Below, one piece after another: positions 24,078 to 32,584 of a stretch of DNA of 64,000 bases. Under the pieces are notes generated by a model. It was not told the DNA's origin. It did no database searches and saw only the letters and a list, made by a program, of their open reading frames with translations. Position 1 is the stretch's first letter. Each line of letters starts with the position of its first letter. Source of the DNA: JACCTU01 sp963769665 (lineage in GTDB: Bacteria > Actinomycetota > Thermoleophilia > Gaiellales > Gaiellaceae); assembly GCA_963769665.1 (NCBI GenBank), contig CAVYMQ010000003.1, positions 1,922,001 to 1,986,000 on the forward strand, in the 5' to 3' direction. The translations under genes were made by a program, and so were the position numbers.

Positions 24078-24389
24078 TTAGAGCCGGAGGAAGCTGCGAA
24101 GAGGCTTCCGCACCGGCCGTGGCGCCAACAACGCGCCGAGGCGCGCTGCCTCCTCTTCGTCGACCGAGACCGCCGCCTGCGCGACGCCCTCCTCGTTCCA
24201 CACGCTGAAGCGGACGTGCGGGTCCTGGTCGGGCGTGCGGAAGTAGCGCGAGACGCGGAGCGAGCGATGTGGGTCGAGGCCGTCGTGGCCGCGGAAGAAC
24301 TCGACCAGCTTGCGGCGCTGTGCCGAGCCGCACCAGGGGCAGTACCGGAAAGCCGGCTCGACCTGCTGCCCGCACTGGACGCAGCTCAC
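24078..24389 (-). CDS. Small zinc-ribbon protein
   Basis: 103 residues from a GTG overlapping the ogt stop as GTGA. N-terminal zinc ribbon CVQCG ... CPWCG (residues 3-24) is followed by a domain of about 75 residues with a beta pattern (VRFSVWNEEGVAQAAVSV) and a basic tail. No membrane helix. Coupled to ogt and the sigma factor; it could bind nucleic acid or another protein. I do not recognise the C-terminal domain. Confidence 0.75.
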   Translation of the reverse strand: MSCVQCGQQVEPAFRYCPWCGSAQRRKLVEFFRGHDGLDPHRSLRVSRYFRTPDQDPHVRFSVWNEEGVAQAAVSVDEEEAARLGALLAPRPVRKPLRSFLRL

Positions 24390-24955
24390 CCCAACAGCGT
24401 AAGCGATGCGCCTTCGAGTTGCAGGAGCCGTTCCTTGCGTTCCAGCCCGCCGCCGTAGCCGGTGAGGCTGCCGTTGGCCCCGACCACCCGGTGGCACGGG
24501 AGGACGATCGGGATCGGGTTGCGGTTCATGAACGTCCCGACCGCCCGCGCGGCCCGCGGGTTCCCGGCCCGGGCGGCGAGCGTGCCGTAGGTCGTCACCT
24601 CGCCGTAGGGGACGCGGGCGAGCTCGTCCATCACGCGGAGCCGGAACGCGTCGAAGCGCACGTCGACCGGCACGTCGAACGCCGTGCGGTCTCCCTCGAA
24701 GTACTCGGTCAGCTCGCGACGCGTCTCGTCGACGGCCTTCGGCGCACGCAGCACCTTCGCGCCGAACAGCTGCGCAAGCGGGTCGAGATCGCGTTCGGGC
24801 TCGGCGTCGAACCCGATGCGGCAGAGGCCGCGCTCGGTCACGGCGACGAGCAGAGCCCCGATCGGCGAGTCGACGAGGTCGTACGCGACGTCGAGCGATC
24901 CTTCTGAGAACGCGCGCTCGCGGAAGCGGCGGTCGAGATCGTCGGAGACCTTCAC
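24386..24955 (-). CDS. ogt: Methylated-DNA-[protein]-cysteine S-methyltransferase
   Basis: 189 residues. It repairs O6-alkylguanine by moving the alkyl group to its own Cys. Active-site motif PCHRVVG (about residue 150) is intact, with the helix-turn-helix and Arg finger region ARAVGTFMNRNP and the final GYGGGLERKERLL. An N-terminal domain of about 95 residues matches the Ogt type; there is no Ada regulatory domain. The GTG start overlaps the sigma-factor stop (GTGA) and its own stop overlaps the zinc-ribbon gene, so it is coupled both ways. Confidence 0.94.
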   Translation of the reverse strand: MKVSDDLDRRFRERAFSEGSLDVAYDLVDSPIGALLVAVTERGLCRIGFDAEPERDLDPLAQLFGAKVLRAPKAVDETRRELTEYFEGDRTAFDVPVDVRFDAFRLRVMDELARVPYGEVTTYGTLAARAGNPRAARAVGTFMNRNPIPIVLPCHRVVGANGSLTGYGGGLERKERLLQLEGASLTLLG

Positions 24956-25422
24956 AGCGTCACACCCTTTCGTCGGAGCCTTCGGACACCGGCGGACGTC
25001 GCCTGGCGCGCCGCCTCCTCGCTCGAGCCGAGCGCGAGCGCGATGTCCGCGTACTCGAGGTCGTAGCCGTAGCGCAGCACGACGGCCGCGCGTTCCTTCG
25101 GCGGCAGCCCGTCGGCGAGGTGCTCGAGCTCGGCATAGGCCGGCCTCGAGTCCTCGACGAGCGGCTCGTGCTCCGCGGTCGTCGGCCGTCGCTTGCGGAA
25201 GTCGTCGACGGCGACCCGTGCTGCGATCGTGAACACCCACGCGCGCAGGTTCCCTGCGTGCGCGAGGGACTCGTAGCTCTTGAGCGCGCGCAGGAACGTC
25301 TCCTGAAAGGCGTCCTCGGCACGGTCTCGGCCCACCCTGCGCACGAGGAACCCGAACACCCCGTCGCGGTGCTCGACGTAAAAGCGCTCGAACGGGGGGA
25401 TCGTCGCCACGGCTTCCATCAT
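24952..25422 (-). CDS. ECF-type RNA polymerase sigma factor
   Basis: 156 residues. Sigma region 2 (about 10-75: FYVEHRDGVFGFLV, AEDAFQETFLRAL, NLRAWVFTIAARVAVDDFR) and region 4 (about 100-155: LPPKERAAVVLRY, YADIALALGSSEEAARQ) are clear; there is no region 3, as in ECF factors. It directs RNA polymerase to a specific promoter set. The start is the first of two ATGs at 25422. It is the first gene of the unit with ogt, zinc ribbon and membrane protein. No standard anti-sigma factor is recognisable nearby. Confidence 0.9.
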   Translation of the reverse strand: MMEAVATIPPFERFYVEHRDGVFGFLVRRVGRDRAEDAFQETFLRALKSYESLAHAGNLRAWVFTIAARVAVDDFRKRRPTTAEHEPLVEDSRPAYAELEHLADGLPPKERAAVVLRYGYDLEYADIALALGSSEEAARQATSAGVRRLRRKGVTL

Positions 25423-25467
25423 CGTCTTGAAACGGTCGGCCGCGCTCAAATGTGAGACTGCCGGTCG

Positions 25468-26280
25468 ATGAACGTCGCCGTGGTCGGCCACGTCGAGTGG
25501 ATCCAGTTCGCCCGGGTCGAGCGAGTTCCAGAGCCCGGGGAGATCGTGGCGGCCTACGAGACCTGGGAGGAGGCCGGCGGCGGTGGGGCGGTAGCGGCCG
25601 TACAGCTCGCGAAGCTGAACGGGTCGGCCACCTTCTACACACTGCTGGGCGACGACGAGCTCGGGCGACGTGCTCATGCGGAGTTGACCGCCCACGGCGT
25701 CCTGGTGGAAGCCGAGTTCGTCCCACGCTCGACCCGGCGCGGTTTCACGTTCATCGACGAGAACGGTGAGCGCACGATCACCGTCCTCGGGGACAAGCTC
25801 CACCCGAGCACGAGTCACCACCTCCCGTGGCTGGAGCTCGGGCGGGCAGACGGCGTCTACTTCACGGCCGGCGACGTCAGCGCCCTCGAGGCGGCCCGCC
25901 GGGCACGGATGCTCGTCGCGACGTCGCGGGAGCTCGCGACGCTCCGCCGGGCGGGGGTCGAGCTGGATGCGCTCGTCGGGAGCGGGGAGGACCTCGGCGA
26001 GCAGTACCACCCAGGGGACCTCGAGCCGCCGCCCAGGCTCGTCGTCTCCACCGCCGGGCCGCTGGGAGGGTGGACGCAGCCGGGCGGCCCCTTCCGCGCC
26101 GCGCCGCTTCCCGGGCCGGTCTCAGACGCCTACGGGGCGGGCGACTCCTTCGCCGCGGGCCTGACGTTCGCCCTGGCGAGCGGGCTCGACCGGGACGCCG
26201 CGCTCGACCTCGCCTCGCGCTGTGGGGCGGCCGCGATGACCGGTCGGGGCCCCTACGAGGGCCAGCTGACCTCCATGTAG
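25468..26280 (+). CDS. PfkB-family carbohydrate/nucleoside kinase
   Basis: 270 residues, on the short side for the ribokinase-like family (about 300). N-terminal glycine pair (EEAGGGGAVAAVQLAKL) and the C-terminal signature DAYGAGDSFAAGL with the catalytic Asp are present, so it should transfer phosphate from ATP to a sugar or nucleoside hydroxyl. The middle part is compressed, with a small lid region. Substrate cannot be told. Divergent from the sigma-factor gene by 45 bp and followed by the mraZ promoter. Confidence 0.87.
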   Translation: MNVAVVGHVEWIQFARVERVPEPGEIVAAYETWEEAGGGGAVAAVQLAKLNGSATFYTLLGDDELGRRAHAELTAHGVLVEAEFVPRSTRRGFTFIDENGERTITVLGDKLHPSTSHHLPWLELGRADGVYFTAGDVSALEAARRARMLVATSRELATLRRAGVELDALVGSGEDLGEQYHPGDLEPPPRLVVSTAGPLGGWTQPGGPFRAAPLPGPVSDAYGAGDSFAAGLTFALASGLDRDAALDLASRCGAAAMTGRGPYEGQLTSM

Positions 26281-26300
26281 GGCCTCACCCTTCCGAGGGG

Positions 26301-26347
26301 TTGCCAAGTGGGGGGCTGTGGTTTAAAGTGGGGGAAAGTGGAGATCA
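26301..26347 (+). promoter_or_regulatory. mraZ promoter overlaid by four GTGG MraZ boxes
   Basis: TTGCCA (26301-26306), 17 nt, TAAAGT (26324-26329) make a good promoter for the cell-division cluster. GTGG repeats begin at 26308, 26318, 26328 and 26338, an exact 10-bp period. MraZ binds direct TGGG-type repeats at this spacing upstream of its own gene in E. coli and mycoplasmas. Boxes 1-3 cover the spacer and -10 element, so bound MraZ should block the promoter (autorepression). Predicted start near 26336 leaves a leader of about 30 nt. Confidence 0.8.
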
Positions 26348-26365
26348 GCCACGAGGCCCCACCAC

Positions 26366-26800
26366 ATGCTCCTAGGCGAATACGCCCACACCCTCGATGA
26401 CAAGAACCGTCTCACGCTTCCTGCCAAGTTCCGCGAATCCTTCGTGGACGGGGGCGTGGTCACGCGTGGCTTCGACGGGTGCCTGTACCTCTTTCCGCGG
26501 CAGCAGTGGGAGGACCTCGTCTCCGGGCGACTCGCCGAGCTCGATCCCTTGCTCGAGGAGACCCGGCTGATGAACCGGTACTTCTTCTCCGGCGCGGCCG
26601 AGGCCGAGCCCGACAAGCAGGGGCGGATCAACGTCCCTCCCGCGCTGATCGAGCACGGCCGGCTTGGCCGCGAGGTCGTCGTCGCAGGCGTCCAGGACCA
26701 CCTGGAGATCTGGGACCGCGCCGCCTGGCGCGAGCACTTGAAGCAAGTCGAAGGGAGCGCGCAGCATGTTGCCGAGCGTCTTGCAGCCAAACGAGACTGA
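26366..26800 (+). CDS. mraZ: Transcriptional regulator MraZ
   Basis: 144 residues, normal length. Two AbrB-like half-domains each carry the DxxxR DNA-contact motif (DDKNRLTLP near residue 10; DKQGRINVP near residue 80). MraZ forms a ring and binds spaced direct repeats at its own promoter, repressing the division and wall cluster. It opens the cluster, with its expected operator just upstream. Its 3' end overlaps rsmH by 35 nt. Confidence 0.97.
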   Translation: MLLGEYAHTLDDKNRLTLPAKFRESFVDGGVVTRGFDGCLYLFPRQQWEDLVSGRLAELDPLLEETRLMNRYFFSGAAEAEPDKQGRINVPPALIEHGRLGREVVVAGVQDHLEIWDRAAWREHLKQVEGSAQHVAERLAAKRD

Positions 26801-27722
26801 TCACGTCCCCGTTCTCGCCGAGGAGGTGCGGCGCCTGCTCGCCGTGCGCCCGAACGAAACGGTGGTCGACGGCACGTTCGGCGCGGGCGGCCACGCCGCG
26901 ATTCTCGCGGAGGGGCTGCGCGGCAACGGCAAGCTGATCGCCGTCGATCGTGACCCGAGCGTTCGTCCGTACTTCGAACGGTTCCGGCGGCATGCGGGAG
27001 TCCAGGCTCGGCTGCTGCGGGGGGACTTCTCGGTCGTCCTGCGCCAGCTCGCAGACAACGGGGTGCGCGCGGACGCGATCCTGCTCGACCTCGGCGTCTC
27101 GTCGATGCAGATCGATCGACCCGAGCGAGGGTTCTCGTACGCCGCCGACGCGCCGCTCGACATGCGCATGGACCCCTCGGCCGACCTCTCGGCTCGCGAG
27201 CTCGTCAACGAGTTCTCGGAGCAGGAGCTGGAGCAGATCTTTCGCCGCTACGGCGAAGAGCGCTACGCGAAGCAGATCGCCCGCGCGATCGGACGGCGCC
27301 GGCGCGAGCAGCCGTTCGAGCGGACGCTCGAGCTGGTCGAGGTCATTCGCGCCGCGATCCCCGCTCCTGCGCGCTTCGGTGAGGGTCACCCGGCCAAGCG
27401 CGTCTTCCAGGCGCTGCGGATCGCGGTCAACGACGAACTCGGCGCCCTCGAGGCTGCGCTTCCCTCGGCGACCGCGATGCTGCGCCCCGGTGGAAGGCTC
27501 GCCGTGATCAGCTTCCACTCGCTCGAAGACCGTCTCGTCAAGCGCTTCATGCGCGACCGCGAGCGCGGGTGCACCTGCCCGCCCGACTTTCCGGTCTGCG
27601 TCTGCGGCAAGGAGCCCGAGCTGCGGTCGCTCTCGAAGCGCGCAATCCGTCCGACCGCCGAGGAGATCGCCCACAACCCGCGTGCCGCGTCGGCGCGCCT
27701 TCGCGCGGCGGTCAAGGCCTGA
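26766..27722 (+). CDS. rsmH: 16S rRNA (cytosine(1402)-N4)-methyltransferase RsmH
   Basis: 318 residues. SAM-binding motif DGTFGAGGHAA, LLDLGVSSMQ, the family stretch GFSYAADAPLDMRMD and C-terminal VISFHSLEDRLVKRF are all present. It methylates C1402 in the ribosomal decoding centre. The ATG lies inside the mraZ gene with AAGGGAG (26751-26757) 8 nt before it, which decides this start. It is followed by ftsL two bases after its stop. Confidence 0.97.
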   Translation: MLPSVLQPNETDHVPVLAEEVRRLLAVRPNETVVDGTFGAGGHAAILAEGLRGNGKLIAVDRDPSVRPYFERFRRHAGVQARLLRGDFSVVLRQLADNGVRADAILLDLGVSSMQIDRPERGFSYAADAPLDMRMDPSADLSARELVNEFSEQELEQIFRRYGEERYAKQIARAIGRRRREQPFERTLELVEVIRAAIPAPARFGEGHPAKRVFQALRIAVNDELGALEAALPSATAMLRPGGRLAVISFHSLEDRLVKRFMRDRERGCTCPPDFPVCVCGKEPELRSLSKRAIRPTAEEIAHNPRAASARLRAAVKA

Positions 27723-27724
27723 GC

Positions 27725-28084
27725 ATGGCGAGCTGGGTCTCAGCGGCGCACGTCGACGCGACCGCGGTCCCGCAGCCCCGGCCGCGGCCCCGCCGCGCGT
27801 CCGCGGCACCGCGCCGCCGACTCGCCGGCGGAGTCGTCTGGATCGGACTGCTCGCGGTGCTGCTCGTCGGCGTGGTCGCCGTCAACGTCGCCGTCTTGCG
27901 CCTGAACATGCAGATCGAGAAGCTCGGTCAACAGCGCCTCGAGCTCGAAGCGCAGAACGCGCTCCTCGAGTCGAAGGTCTCGAGCACGCTCGCACCGGCC
28001 AGGATCGAGCGGGAGGCACGTACGAAGCTCGGCCTCCTGCCCGCGGCGGAACCGACATACGTCGAGCTCCGTCCGCGCCGGTGA
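27725..28084 (+). CDS. ftsL: FtsL-like septum formation protein
   Basis: 119 residues: basic cytosolic N-terminus (about 1-38), one transmembrane helix (about 39-60, GVVWIGLLAVLLVGVVAVNV), then a coiled-coil stretch LNMQIEKLGQQRLELEAQN and the segment ARIEREARTKLGLLPA, typical of FtsL/DivIC proteins. It is a bitopic divisome protein working with FtsQ/DivIB and FtsI/FtsW. Its position between rsmH and ftsI is the classic one. Its stop overlaps the ftsI GTG (GTGA). Confidence 0.88.
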   Translation: MASWVSAAHVDATAVPQPRPRPRRASAAPRRRLAGGVVWIGLLAVLLVGVVAVNVAVLRLNMQIEKLGQQRLELEAQNALLESKVSSTLAPARIEREARTKLGLLPAAEPTYVELRPRR

Positions 28085-29757
28085 CCTCGAAAGTCGTCAA
28101 CCGCCGCATTCGCCTGCTCTTCGTTCTGCTCGCGCTCGCGCTCGCCGGGTCGCTGGCTCGCGCAGTCTGGCTGCAAGGGGTTCGCGCTCAGCCGCTCTCC
28201 AACCTCGCGGCGAAGCAGCAGCGGCAGACGCTCGAGTTGCCGGCCCGGCGCGGCACGATCTTCGACCGCAACGGCGTTCCGCTCGCTCTGGGCGAGCAGG
28301 CGACGACCGTGTACGCCGACCCGACGCAGATCCTGAACGCGCGGCTCGTCGCGCTCGCGGCCGAGAAGGCGCTCGGGCTCGACGCGGAGACGATCTTCCC
28401 GCAGCTCAAGGACACGTCGAGCGCCTTCGTCTACCTGAAGCGCAAGGCCGATTCCGCGAAGGCCGATGTCCTGCGAGAGCGCAAGCTCCCCGGCGTCGGC
28501 TTCTACACCGAAGAGCGCCGCCGGTATCCGCAAGGTGCCGTCGGCGCGCAAGTGCTCGGGTTCGCCGGGCAGGACAACCGAGGGCTCGCCGGGATCGAGC
28601 TTCAGTTGGACGAGGTCTTGCGGGGCCGGCCCGGACGAGAGACCGTGATCCGCGACCCGTTCGGCCGCGTGGTCGACGTGCTCAGCGAGACCGCCGAGCG
28701 GCAGGGTCGCGACGTGTTCCTGACCCTCGACCACCGCATCCAGGCGAAGGCCGAAGACGTGCTGCGGAGCACCGTGCGCCAGTGGGGCGCGAAGTCCGCG
28801 ACAGCGGTCGTGCTCGACCCGAGCTCCGGCGAGATCTACGCGATGGCGACGGCGCCGACGTTCGACGCAAACCGCTTCGCGGAGGCGAGCCAGGACGCGC
28901 AGCGCAACCGCACCGCGAGCGACACCTACGAGCCCGGTTCGACGTTCAAGTTGATCCCGGTTGCCGGCGCGCTCTCCGAAGGGCTCGTGACGCCGCACTC
29001 GGCGTTCACGCTCCCGACGTCGATTCAGGTGGCCGACCGCGTGATCCACGAGCACGATCCACGGCCGACGGTCCGCATGACCGTCGCCGACATCGTCGCG
29101 CAGTCCTCGAACGTCGGGGCGATCACGCTCGCGCAGAAGCTCGGCTCGAAGCAGCTCTCGTCCTGGGTCGAGCGCTTCGGCTTCGGGAGCAAGACCGGCC
29201 TCGACTTCCCGGGCGAGACCGCCGGGATCGTCCCGCCACTCGAGCGCTGGTCCGGCTCGACGATCGGCACGCTTCCGATCGGCCACGGGATCGCGGTGAC
29301 GCCCGTGCAGATGGCGGCCGCGTACGCGGCAGTCGCGAACGACGGCGTCTGGCTGCAGCCGCACCTCGTCGAGCACGTCGGCGGCCGCGGGTCGGCGCAC
29401 GTCGATCGGCGGCGGATCCTGAGGCACGACGTCGCGACGCAGCTCGCGACGATGCTCACCGGCGTCGTCGCAGAGGGAGGCACCGGCCTCGCCGCCGCGG
29501 TGCCCGGCTACCACGTCGCCGGCAAGACCGGCACCGCCGCGAAGCCGCTCCCGGACGGCAGCGGCTACTCGACCTCGCGCTACGTCGCGTCGTTCGTCGG
29601 GTTCGTCCCGGCGACGAGGCCGCGGCTGGTGATCCTGGTCACCGTCGACGAGCCCTCGACCATCTGGGGCGGCGTCGTTGCGGCTCCGGCCTTCCAGCAG
29701 CTGGCCCAGTTCGCGCTCCAGTACCTCGAGGTCCCGCCCGACAACCCGGAGAACTGA
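28081..29757 (+). CDS. ftsI: Peptidoglycan transpeptidase FtsI (class B PBP)
   Basis: 558 residues from a GTG overlapping the ftsL stop. One N-terminal transmembrane helix (about 9-28), a PBP dimer domain (about 45-210, with RGTIFDRNG) and a transpeptidase domain with all three motifs: SxxK in PGSTFKL, SxN in QSSNVGA and KTG in GKTGTAA. There are no PASTA domains. It crosslinks septal peptidoglycan with FtsW. A 149-bp gap with a hairpin follows before murE. Confidence 0.96.
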   Translation: MTSKVVNRRIRLLFVLLALALAGSLARAVWLQGVRAQPLSNLAAKQQRQTLELPARRGTIFDRNGVPLALGEQATTVYADPTQILNARLVALAAEKALGLDAETIFPQLKDTSSAFVYLKRKADSAKADVLRERKLPGVGFYTEERRRYPQGAVGAQVLGFAGQDNRGLAGIELQLDEVLRGRPGRETVIRDPFGRVVDVLSETAERQGRDVFLTLDHRIQAKAEDVLRSTVRQWGAKSATAVVLDPSSGEIYAMATAPTFDANRFAEASQDAQRNRTASDTYEPGSTFKLIPVAGALSEGLVTPHSAFTLPTSIQVADRVIHEHDPRPTVRMTVADIVAQSSNVGAITLAQKLGSKQLSSWVERFGFGSKTGLDFPGETAGIVPPLERWSGSTIGTLPIGHGIAVTPVQMAAAYAAVANDGVWLQPHLVEHVGGRGSAHVDRRRILRHDVATQLATMLTGVVAEGGTGLAAAVPGYHVAGKTGTAAKPLPDGSGYSTSRYVASFVGFVPATRPRLVILVTVDEPSTIWGGVVAAPAFQQLAQFALQYLEVPPDNPEN

Positions 29758-29777
29758 CAGCCGGGTCAGAAAGAGGC

Positions 29778-29800
29778 AGCCCCCCGCCCGGGTGGGGGCT
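29778..29800. terminator. GC hairpin between ftsI and murE (attenuator or weak terminator)
   Basis: AGCCCCC (29778-29784) pairs with GGGGGCT (29794-29800) over a 9-nt loop, about 20 nt after the ftsI stop. Only TT follows, so full termination is doubtful; partial attenuation before murE is possible. The rest of the 149-bp gap contains the murE -10 box. Confidence 0.4.
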
Positions 29801-29889
29801 TGGCGCCACCCCGGTCCCCGCTTCGAGCGTAGCCCCGCAGGTGTGCCCGAACAAGACGCGAACCGTCACGAACGTGGAACATCGCGGGA

Positions 29890-29895
29890 TAGACT
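29890..29895 (+). promoter_or_regulatory. Internal promoter -10 box TAGACT before murE
   Basis: TAGACT lies 11 nt before the murE ATG and matches the -10 of other genes in the window. No clear -35 at 17 nt. With the hairpin upstream it suggests murE-onward has a separate start from mraZ-ftsI. Confidence 0.45.
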
Positions 29896-29906
29896 CGACC
29901 GCCGAG

Positions 29907-31292
29907 ATGCAGCTCGAGCGTTTGATCGCGGCGCTCGCACCGAAGGACGTGGTGGGGCGCGCTCCGGTCGAGCTGAGTGACCTCGCCTACGACGCGGGGT
30001 CGGTCGGGCCGGGGGCGCTGTTCTTCTGCGTTCGCGGGGCGCGCGCGGACGGGCACGACTTCGCCGCGGACGCGGTCGCACGCGGTGCGGTGGCGCTCGT
30101 CGTCGAGCGTCCGCTCGAGCTCCCCGTGCCGCAGGTGGTGGTCGAGGACTCCCGTCAGGCGATGGCGGCCGCAGCCGCCGAGTTCTTCGAGCACCCGACG
30201 AACGAGCTCGAGGTCGCGGGCGTCACCGGGACGAACGGCAAGACGACGACCGCGTATCTGCTCTACGCGATCCTGGCGACAGCAGGTCGCAAGCCCGGGC
30301 TGCTCGGAACCGTCGAAACGCGCGTGGGTGACGAAGTACGCGCGGCTGTGCGCACCACCGCGGAGGCAATCGACCTGCAGCGGACATTTCGCGAGATGCT
30401 CGACGCGGGGAACGAGAGCTGCGCGCTCGAGGCGACCTCGCACGGCTCCGAGCTGCACCGCCTCGACGGCGTTCGCTTCGCGGCGCTCGTGTTCACGAAC
30501 CTCACGCAGGACCATCTCGACTTCCACGGCACGATGGAGCGCTACTTCGACGCGAAGCGCCGGCTGTTTGCGCGGGACGTCCCGGCGGCAGTGAACGTCG
30601 GGGACGAGTACGGCCGCCGCCTCTCCGCCGAGCTTCCGCAGGCGCTCACGTTCGGCTTCGCGGACGACGCGGAGCTCGGGCCGGGCGCCCTCGACGGTGT
30701 CGACCTGAAGCTGCGTGGACGTTTCAACATCGAGAACGCGCTCGCCGCGCTCGCCGCCTCGCGGCTGCTCGGGATCGACGATGCCACCGCACGCGCAGGG
30801 CTCGAGTCCGTGCACGCGGTTCCGGGACGTTTCGAGGAGGTCGACGAAGGCCAACCATTCACCGTGCTCGTCGACTACGCGCACACGCCCGATGCGCTCG
30901 CGAACGTCCTACGCACGGCGCGCGGGCTGGGCGGCCGCGTGATCTCCGTCTTCGGTGCCGGCGGCGACCGCGACCGCGACAAGCGCCCGCAGATGGGGCG
31001 GGTCGCGTCCGAGCTCGCGGACGTCGCGATCGTCACCTCCGACAACCCCCGCTCCGAGGATCCGCGGGCGATCATCGAGGAGATCGTCGCCGGCGCTACG
31101 GGGCGGCTCGAGGTCGAGCCGGACCGGCGCCGCGCGATCGAGCTCGCGCTCAACGAGGCGCGGCCGGGCGACGTGGTCGTGATCGCGGGCAAGGGGCACG
31201 AGCAGGGTCAGGAGTTCGAGGATCGCAAGCTGCCGTTCGACGACCGCGAGGTTGCGCGCGAGGTCCTCCGAAGCGCAAAGGTGCAGGCGTGA
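29907..31292 (+). CDS. murE: UDP-MurNAc-tripeptide synthetase MurE (meso-DAP type)
   Basis: 461 residues. It adds the third amino acid to UDP-MurNAc-L-Ala-D-Glu. ATP loop GVTGTNGKTTTAYLL, Mur signatures TNLTQDHLDFHGTME and LVDYAHTPD, and, in the C-terminal domain, TSDNPRSEDP. DNPR is the signature for meso-diaminopimelate selection (lysine-adding enzymes differ), so the wall should contain meso-DAP. The ATG at 29907 fits the family N-terminus. It overlaps murF by GTGA. Confidence 0.96.
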   Translation: MQLERLIAALAPKDVVGRAPVELSDLAYDAGSVGPGALFFCVRGARADGHDFAADAVARGAVALVVERPLELPVPQVVVEDSRQAMAAAAAEFFEHPTNELEVAGVTGTNGKTTTAYLLYAILATAGRKPGLLGTVETRVGDEVRAAVRTTAEAIDLQRTFREMLDAGNESCALEATSHGSELHRLDGVRFAALVFTNLTQDHLDFHGTMERYFDAKRRLFARDVPAAVNVGDEYGRRLSAELPQALTFGFADDAELGPGALDGVDLKLRGRFNIENALAALAASRLLGIDDATARAGLESVHAVPGRFEEVDEGQPFTVLVDYAHTPDALANVLRTARGLGGRVISVFGAGGDRDRDKRPQMGRVASELADVAIVTSDNPRSEDPRAIIEEIVAGATGRLEVEPDRRRAIELALNEARPGDVVVIAGKGHEQGQEFEDRKLPFDDREVAREVLRSAKVQA

Positions 31293-32584
31293 TCCCGCTC
31301 ACGATCGCCGAGGTCGAGCAGCTCGCGGTCGGCCGCCTCGAGGCGACCGGTGATCGAGTCACCGGCGTCAAGATCGACTCGCGCCTCGTCGAGCCGGGCG
31401 ATCTCTTCGTCGCGATCGGGCAGGGGAAGGACTTCCTCACGGAAGCGCAGGCACGTGGTGCCGCAGCGACGCTCGTGCCGAAGGACGCGTTCACGGCGGT
31501 CGGCGCGCTTGGAGCGGCAATCCGCGAGCGAAGCGGCACCCGCGTCGTCGGGATCACGGGCTCGACCGGGAAGACCTCGACGAAGGACATCCTGCACGCG
31601 CTCTGCTCGCCCGTCGCGCGCACAGTCGCCGCCGAGGCGAGCTTCAACAACGAGCTCGGCGTACCCCTCACTCTCTGCAGGCTCGAGCCCGACACCGAGG
31701 TCTGCGTGCTCGAGCTCGCGATGCGTGGGCTCGGCCAGATCGCAGCGCTCGCGGAGATCGCACAACCGGAGATCGGCGTGATCACGGGTGTCGGGCCCGT
31801 CCATCTCGAGCTCGTCGGGACCGTCGCCGCGGTGGCGCAGGCGAAGGCCGAGCTGATCGAGGCGCTGCCACCGGGCGGCGTCGCAATCGTCCCGACGGCC
31901 GTGACCGAGCTCGCGCCGTACCTGCGACGCGACGACCTCGAGGTCAGGCGTTTCGGTCAACGCGACGTGGTGAGAGCGGAGGTCGACGGCGATCGCACGC
32001 ACGCCGTGCTCTCCGTCGGAGGGCGCGAGGTCGAGCTGACCTTTAACTTCGTCGCACGGCACCACCTGCTGAACGCACTGGCGGCACTCCACGTGTACGA
32101 CGCCCTCGGGTTGCCTCTCGACCGGGCGCACGAGGGTGCGGCGGCGATCGCGTTCTCGCGCTGGCGCGGCGAAGAGCTGGCGCTCGACGGGGGAGGACTG
32201 TTGATCAACGACGCGTACAACGCCAACCCGATGTCGATGCGCGCTGCTCTCGACCATCTCGCCGACCGTGCAGGCCCGCGACGCCGCGTCGCGGTGCTCG
32301 GCGACATGGCGGAGCTCGGCCCGGACGCTCCCCGCTACCACCGCGAGGTCGGTCGCCACGCGTCGGCGGTGGGCGTCGACGTCCTGCTCACGGTCGGCCC
32401 ACTCGCCGAGCACTACGGCGACGGGCAGACCGAGATCCCGTCGGTCCGGAGCGTCGCCGGCGTCGACGACGCGATCGCGGCACTCGAAGAGCTCCTCCAG
32501 CCCGGCGACTGCGTGCTGGTCAAGGCGTCTCGCGCGGTCGGGCTCGAGGTCGTCGCGGAAGCGCTCGCGGGGGCTCGGGTTTGA
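31289..32584 (+). CDS. murF: UDP-MurNAc-tripeptide:D-Ala-D-Ala ligase MurF
   Basis: 431 residues starting at the GTG in the overlap with murE. N-terminal UDP-binding region (IDSRLVEPGDLFVAI), ATP loop GITGSTGKTSTKD, MRGLGQI, and INDAYNANPMSM in the C-terminal domain are all family motifs. It ligates D-Ala-D-Ala to the tripeptide. No ddl or alr gene is in the window. It overlaps mraY by TTGA. Confidence 0.96.
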   Translation: MIPLTIAEVEQLAVGRLEATGDRVTGVKIDSRLVEPGDLFVAIGQGKDFLTEAQARGAAATLVPKDAFTAVGALGAAIRERSGTRVVGITGSTGKTSTKDILHALCSPVARTVAAEASFNNELGVPLTLCRLEPDTEVCVLELAMRGLGQIAALAEIAQPEIGVITGVGPVHLELVGTVAAVAQAKAELIEALPPGGVAIVPTAVTELAPYLRRDDLEVRRFGQRDVVRAEVDGDRTHAVLSVGGREVELTFNFVARHHLLNALAALHVYDALGLPLDRAHEGAAAIAFSRWRGEELALDGGGLLINDAYNANPMSMRAALDHLADRAGPRRRVAVLGDMAELGPDAPRYHREVGRHASAVGVDVLLTVGPLAEHYGDGQTEIPSVRSVAGVDDAIAALEELLQPGDCVLVKASRAVGLEVVAEALAGARV

